The translations under genes and the position numbers were made by a program. The notes under the pieces are model-generated. The model saw nothing but the letters and a program-made list of their open reading frames with translations, did not search any database and had not been told where the DNA came from. A stretch of DNA of 53,408 bases from Sphingomonas asaccharolytica NBRC 15499 (lineage in GTDB: Bacteria; Pseudomonadota; Alphaproteobacteria; Sphingomonadales; Sphingomonadaceae). Below are positions 51,522 to 53,408 of this stretch, one piece after another (the stretch's first letter is position 1; each line of letters opens with the position of its first letter). The DNA is taken from the NCBI RefSeq assembly GCF_001598355.1, contig NZ_BCYU01000028.1, forward strand, positions 1 to 53,408, read 5' to 3'.

Positions 51522-53303
51522 ATGACGGATGCGCCCAGCGATACGCCCAAACCCGGCCGAAAGCTGGGCAGTCTGACAATGGTATGGTTCTACGCGCGTC
51601 GTTACCCCGTCCAACTCGCAATCGCGCTGTTTGCCCTGCTCATCACGTCCGCCGCCACCATTTTCATTCCCTGGGTACTCAAACCGCTGGTCGATCGCGG
51701 ATTCGCGCACGGCGCGAACATGTCGCACGTCAACAGCGTCTTCTACCTTCTGTTCGCCATCGTCGGCATCCTCGGCCTCGCGACCGCGATCCGATTTTAT
51801 TTCGTTTCCTGGCTGGGTGAACGAACCGTCGCCGACGTCAGGGTCGCCGTTCAGCAGAATCTCCTGCGGCTCACACCGCGCTGGTTCGAGGAGAACCGGC
51901 CGTCGGAAATCGCCTCGCGCCTGACGTCCGACACGACGCAGATCGAGATGGCGGTCGGCACCACGGTATCGGTGGCCCTGCGCAACGTGATCACCGGGAT
52001 CGGCGGCACCGTCTCGATGTTCATCCTGTCGCCGAAATTCGCGGGCATGATCCTGATCGGCATTCCGATCGTGCTGATACCGATCATCCTCCTGGGACGT
52101 CGTCTGCGGGCAACTTCCCGCACCAGTCAGGACCGCATCGCCGATATCGGCGCGATGGCGGTCGAGGTGTTCTCGGCGATGAAGATCGTTCAGGCATTCG
52201 GCCAGGAGCTGCGCGAGAGCCGGCGCTTCTCCGACACCGTCGCGCGTGGCTTCGCCATCGCCAAACGCCGAATCTTCCTGCGCGCCTTGTTGACCGCGAT
52301 GTTCATCACGCTGATTTTCGGAGCGGTGGTATTGCTCTTATGGGCGGGCGCAACCGACGTCGCGGGCGGGCGGATGTCTCCTGGCGCCTTCAGTGCCTTC
52401 ATCGCCACTGCCATATTGACGACGGGAGCGTTCGGCGCGCTGAGCGACGTCTATGGCGATCTGTTGCGTGCCGCCGGCGCGGCCGAACGCCTCAGCGAAT
52501 TGCTTGCCGAACAGCCCGAAATTGCTGCGCCGGCACACCCGGTCGCGTTGCCCGAGCCGGCGCGCGGCGCGATAACGTTCGATCACGTCACCTTTCGCTA
52601 TCCGACTCGGCCCGATGTTTCGGCGCTGGCCGATTTCTCGCTCGACGTACAGCCCGGCGAAACGGTCGCAGTGGTCGGACCGTCGGGCGCCGGCAAGACG
52701 ACATTGTTCCAGCTCATCCAGCGTTTCTACGATCCGCAATCGGGCGAGGTGCGGATCGACGGCGTTTCCCTGCCCCTGGCCGATCCGGCCGACATTCGCC
52801 GCCGTATCGCGATGGTACCGCAGGAAACGGTGCTCTTCGGTGCCTCGGCGCGCGACAATATGCGCTACGGCGAGTGGGATGCGAGCGATGACGCGATCTG
52901 GGCCGCGGCTGAGGCGGCCAATGCCGCGGATTTCCTGCGCAAGCTGCCCGACGGGCTCGATACCTTTCTGGGCGAAGGCGGCGCACGGCTGTCGGGCGGC
53001 CAGCGCCAGCGCGTCGCGATCGCCCGCGCCTTGCTGCGCGACGCGCCGATCCTGCTGCTCGACGAAGCGACCAGCGCGCTCGATGCGGAAAGCGAGCAAC
53101 TGGTCCAGCAGGCGCTCGAACGGCTGATGGATGGGCGCACTACCCTGGTGATCGCGCACCGGCTTGCCACCGTGCGCGCGGCCGGCCGGATCATCGTGAT
53201 GGATGATGGCCGCATCGTCGAGCAAGGCACGCACGCCACGCTCAATGCCAAGGGCGGGCTTTATGCCAGGCTGGCCGCGCTGCAGTTCAGCGAGGCGGCG
53301 TGA
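51522..53303 (+). CDS. ABC exporter, fused permease-ATPase (MsbA-like)
   Basis: 593 residues. Six membrane helices (about residues 30-325) with the type IV exporter coupling region (LTPRWFEENRPSEIASRLTSDT) are followed by the nucleotide-binding domain: Walker A GPSGAGKTT (about 386), Q-loop VPQETVLF, signature LSGGQRQR (about 489), Walker B ILLLDEATSALD (about 510) and H-loop IAHRLATV. It probably works as a homodimer exporting lipids or drugs from the inner membrane. Divergent from phaZ. Substrate not predictable; MsbA/lipid A-core is one option. Confidence 0.95.
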   Translation: MTDAPSDTPKPGRKLGSLTMVWFYARRYPVQLAIALFALLITSAATIFIPWVLKPLVDRGFAHGANMSHVNSVFYLLFAIVGILGLATAIRFYFVSWLGERTVADVRVAVQQNLLRLTPRWFEENRPSEIASRLTSDTTQIEMAVGTTVSVALRNVITGIGGTVSMFILSPKFAGMILIGIPIVLIPIILLGRRLRATSRTSQDRIADIGAMAVEVFSAMKIVQAFGQELRESRRFSDTVARGFAIAKRRIFLRALLTAMFITLIFGAVVLLLWAGATDVAGGRMSPGAFSAFIATAILTTGAFGALSDVYGDLLRAAGAAERLSELLAEQPEIAAPAHPVALPEPARGAITFDHVTFRYPTRPDVSALADFSLDVQPGETVAVVGPSGAGKTTLFQLIQRFYDPQSGEVRIDGVSLPLADPADIRRRIAMVPQETVLFGASARDNMRYGEWDASDDAIWAAAEAANAADFLRKLPDGLDTFLGEGGARLSGGQRQRVAIARALLRDAPILLLDEATSALDAESEQLVQQALERLMDGRTTLVIAHRLATVRAAGRIIVMDDGRIVEQGTHATLNAKGGLYARLAALQFSEAA

Positions 53304-53316
53304 GTTACGATTAAGC

Positions 53317-53408
53317 CCCTCCCGCTTGCGGGAGGGGTTCGGGGAGGGCATGTTTCGCTGCGGAACGTAAATGTCCCCGCTGCGACAGGCCCTCCCCCGG
53401 CCCCTCCC
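53317..53408. repeat. BIME copy cut by the window end
   Basis: CCCCTCCCGC-TT-GCGGGAGGGG (53317-53338) and the facing CCCTCCCCCGG at the right edge repeat the arrangement at 47442-47545. Confidence 0.8.

Overview
The window is high-GC DNA (roughly two thirds G+C) with densely packed genes on both strands. It looks like chromosomal DNA of a Sphingomonas-type alphaproteobacterium. The supporting signs are two large TonB-dependent receptors, an exosortase-associated polysaccharide locus, short PutA, PhaZ, a glnB-glnA pair, many small sphingomonad-style proteins, and GC-rich palindromic repeats between genes. No sequence search was run, so genus and family calls rest on motifs and recall.

Layout. 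1-8.4 kb: a probable uptake and catabolic cassette. It holds the first 19 codons of a MetE-like protein, an NHL propeller protein, an AAHS-type MFS transporter, a TIM-barrel amidohydrolase, a SnoaL-like protein, a small unknown, a TonB receptor and an orphan solute-binding lipoprotein. At 8890-8933 lies the 3' part of a tRNA-Gly(CCC) gene without its 5' half, the usual scar of integration at a tRNA. Its orientation puts the inserted DNA on the left, on the side of the cassette. 9-12.2 kb: a GH127 glycosidase and a lone methyltransferase. 12.2-22 kb: housekeeping and redox genes (lipoprotein, CYTH protein, CinA-like protein, methionine aminopeptidase, fatty acid hydroxylase, quinohemoprotein alcohol dehydrogenase, an HTH regulator diverging from an alpha/beta hydrolase, an S41 protease diverging from a MarR regulator). 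22-24 kb: glnB-glnA with a strong terminator.

24.4-29.7 kb: a second TonB receptor, an M56 (BlaR1-like) membrane peptidase with C-terminal repeats, a BlaI repressor with two tandem operators, and a divergent TonB-like protein. This may be a derepression circuit controlling an outer-membrane uptake system. 29.7-34 kb: quinone oxidoreductase, aldehyde dehydrogenase and an SLC13 permease with RCK domains. 34-36 kb: small proteins around an S24 repressor with a perfect palindrome in its promoter. 36-41 kb: exosortase-associated glycosyltransferase, O-antigen-ligase-type protein and acyltransferase, without the exosortase itself. 41-53.4 kb: DJ-1/PfpI protein, topoisomerase IB, MscS channel, PutA, MaoC hydratase, thiolase, DUF805 protein, general-stress flavin-type protein, PHA depolymerase and an MsbA-type ABC exporter.

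Overlapping ATGA stop/start pairs mark likely translational coupling at the amidohydrolase/SnoaL, CYTH/lipoprotein, BlaI/M56, HTH/unknown and polysaccharide gene pairs. Many intergenic spaces, especially between convergent genes, carry REP/BIME-like palindromes of at least three sequence families.
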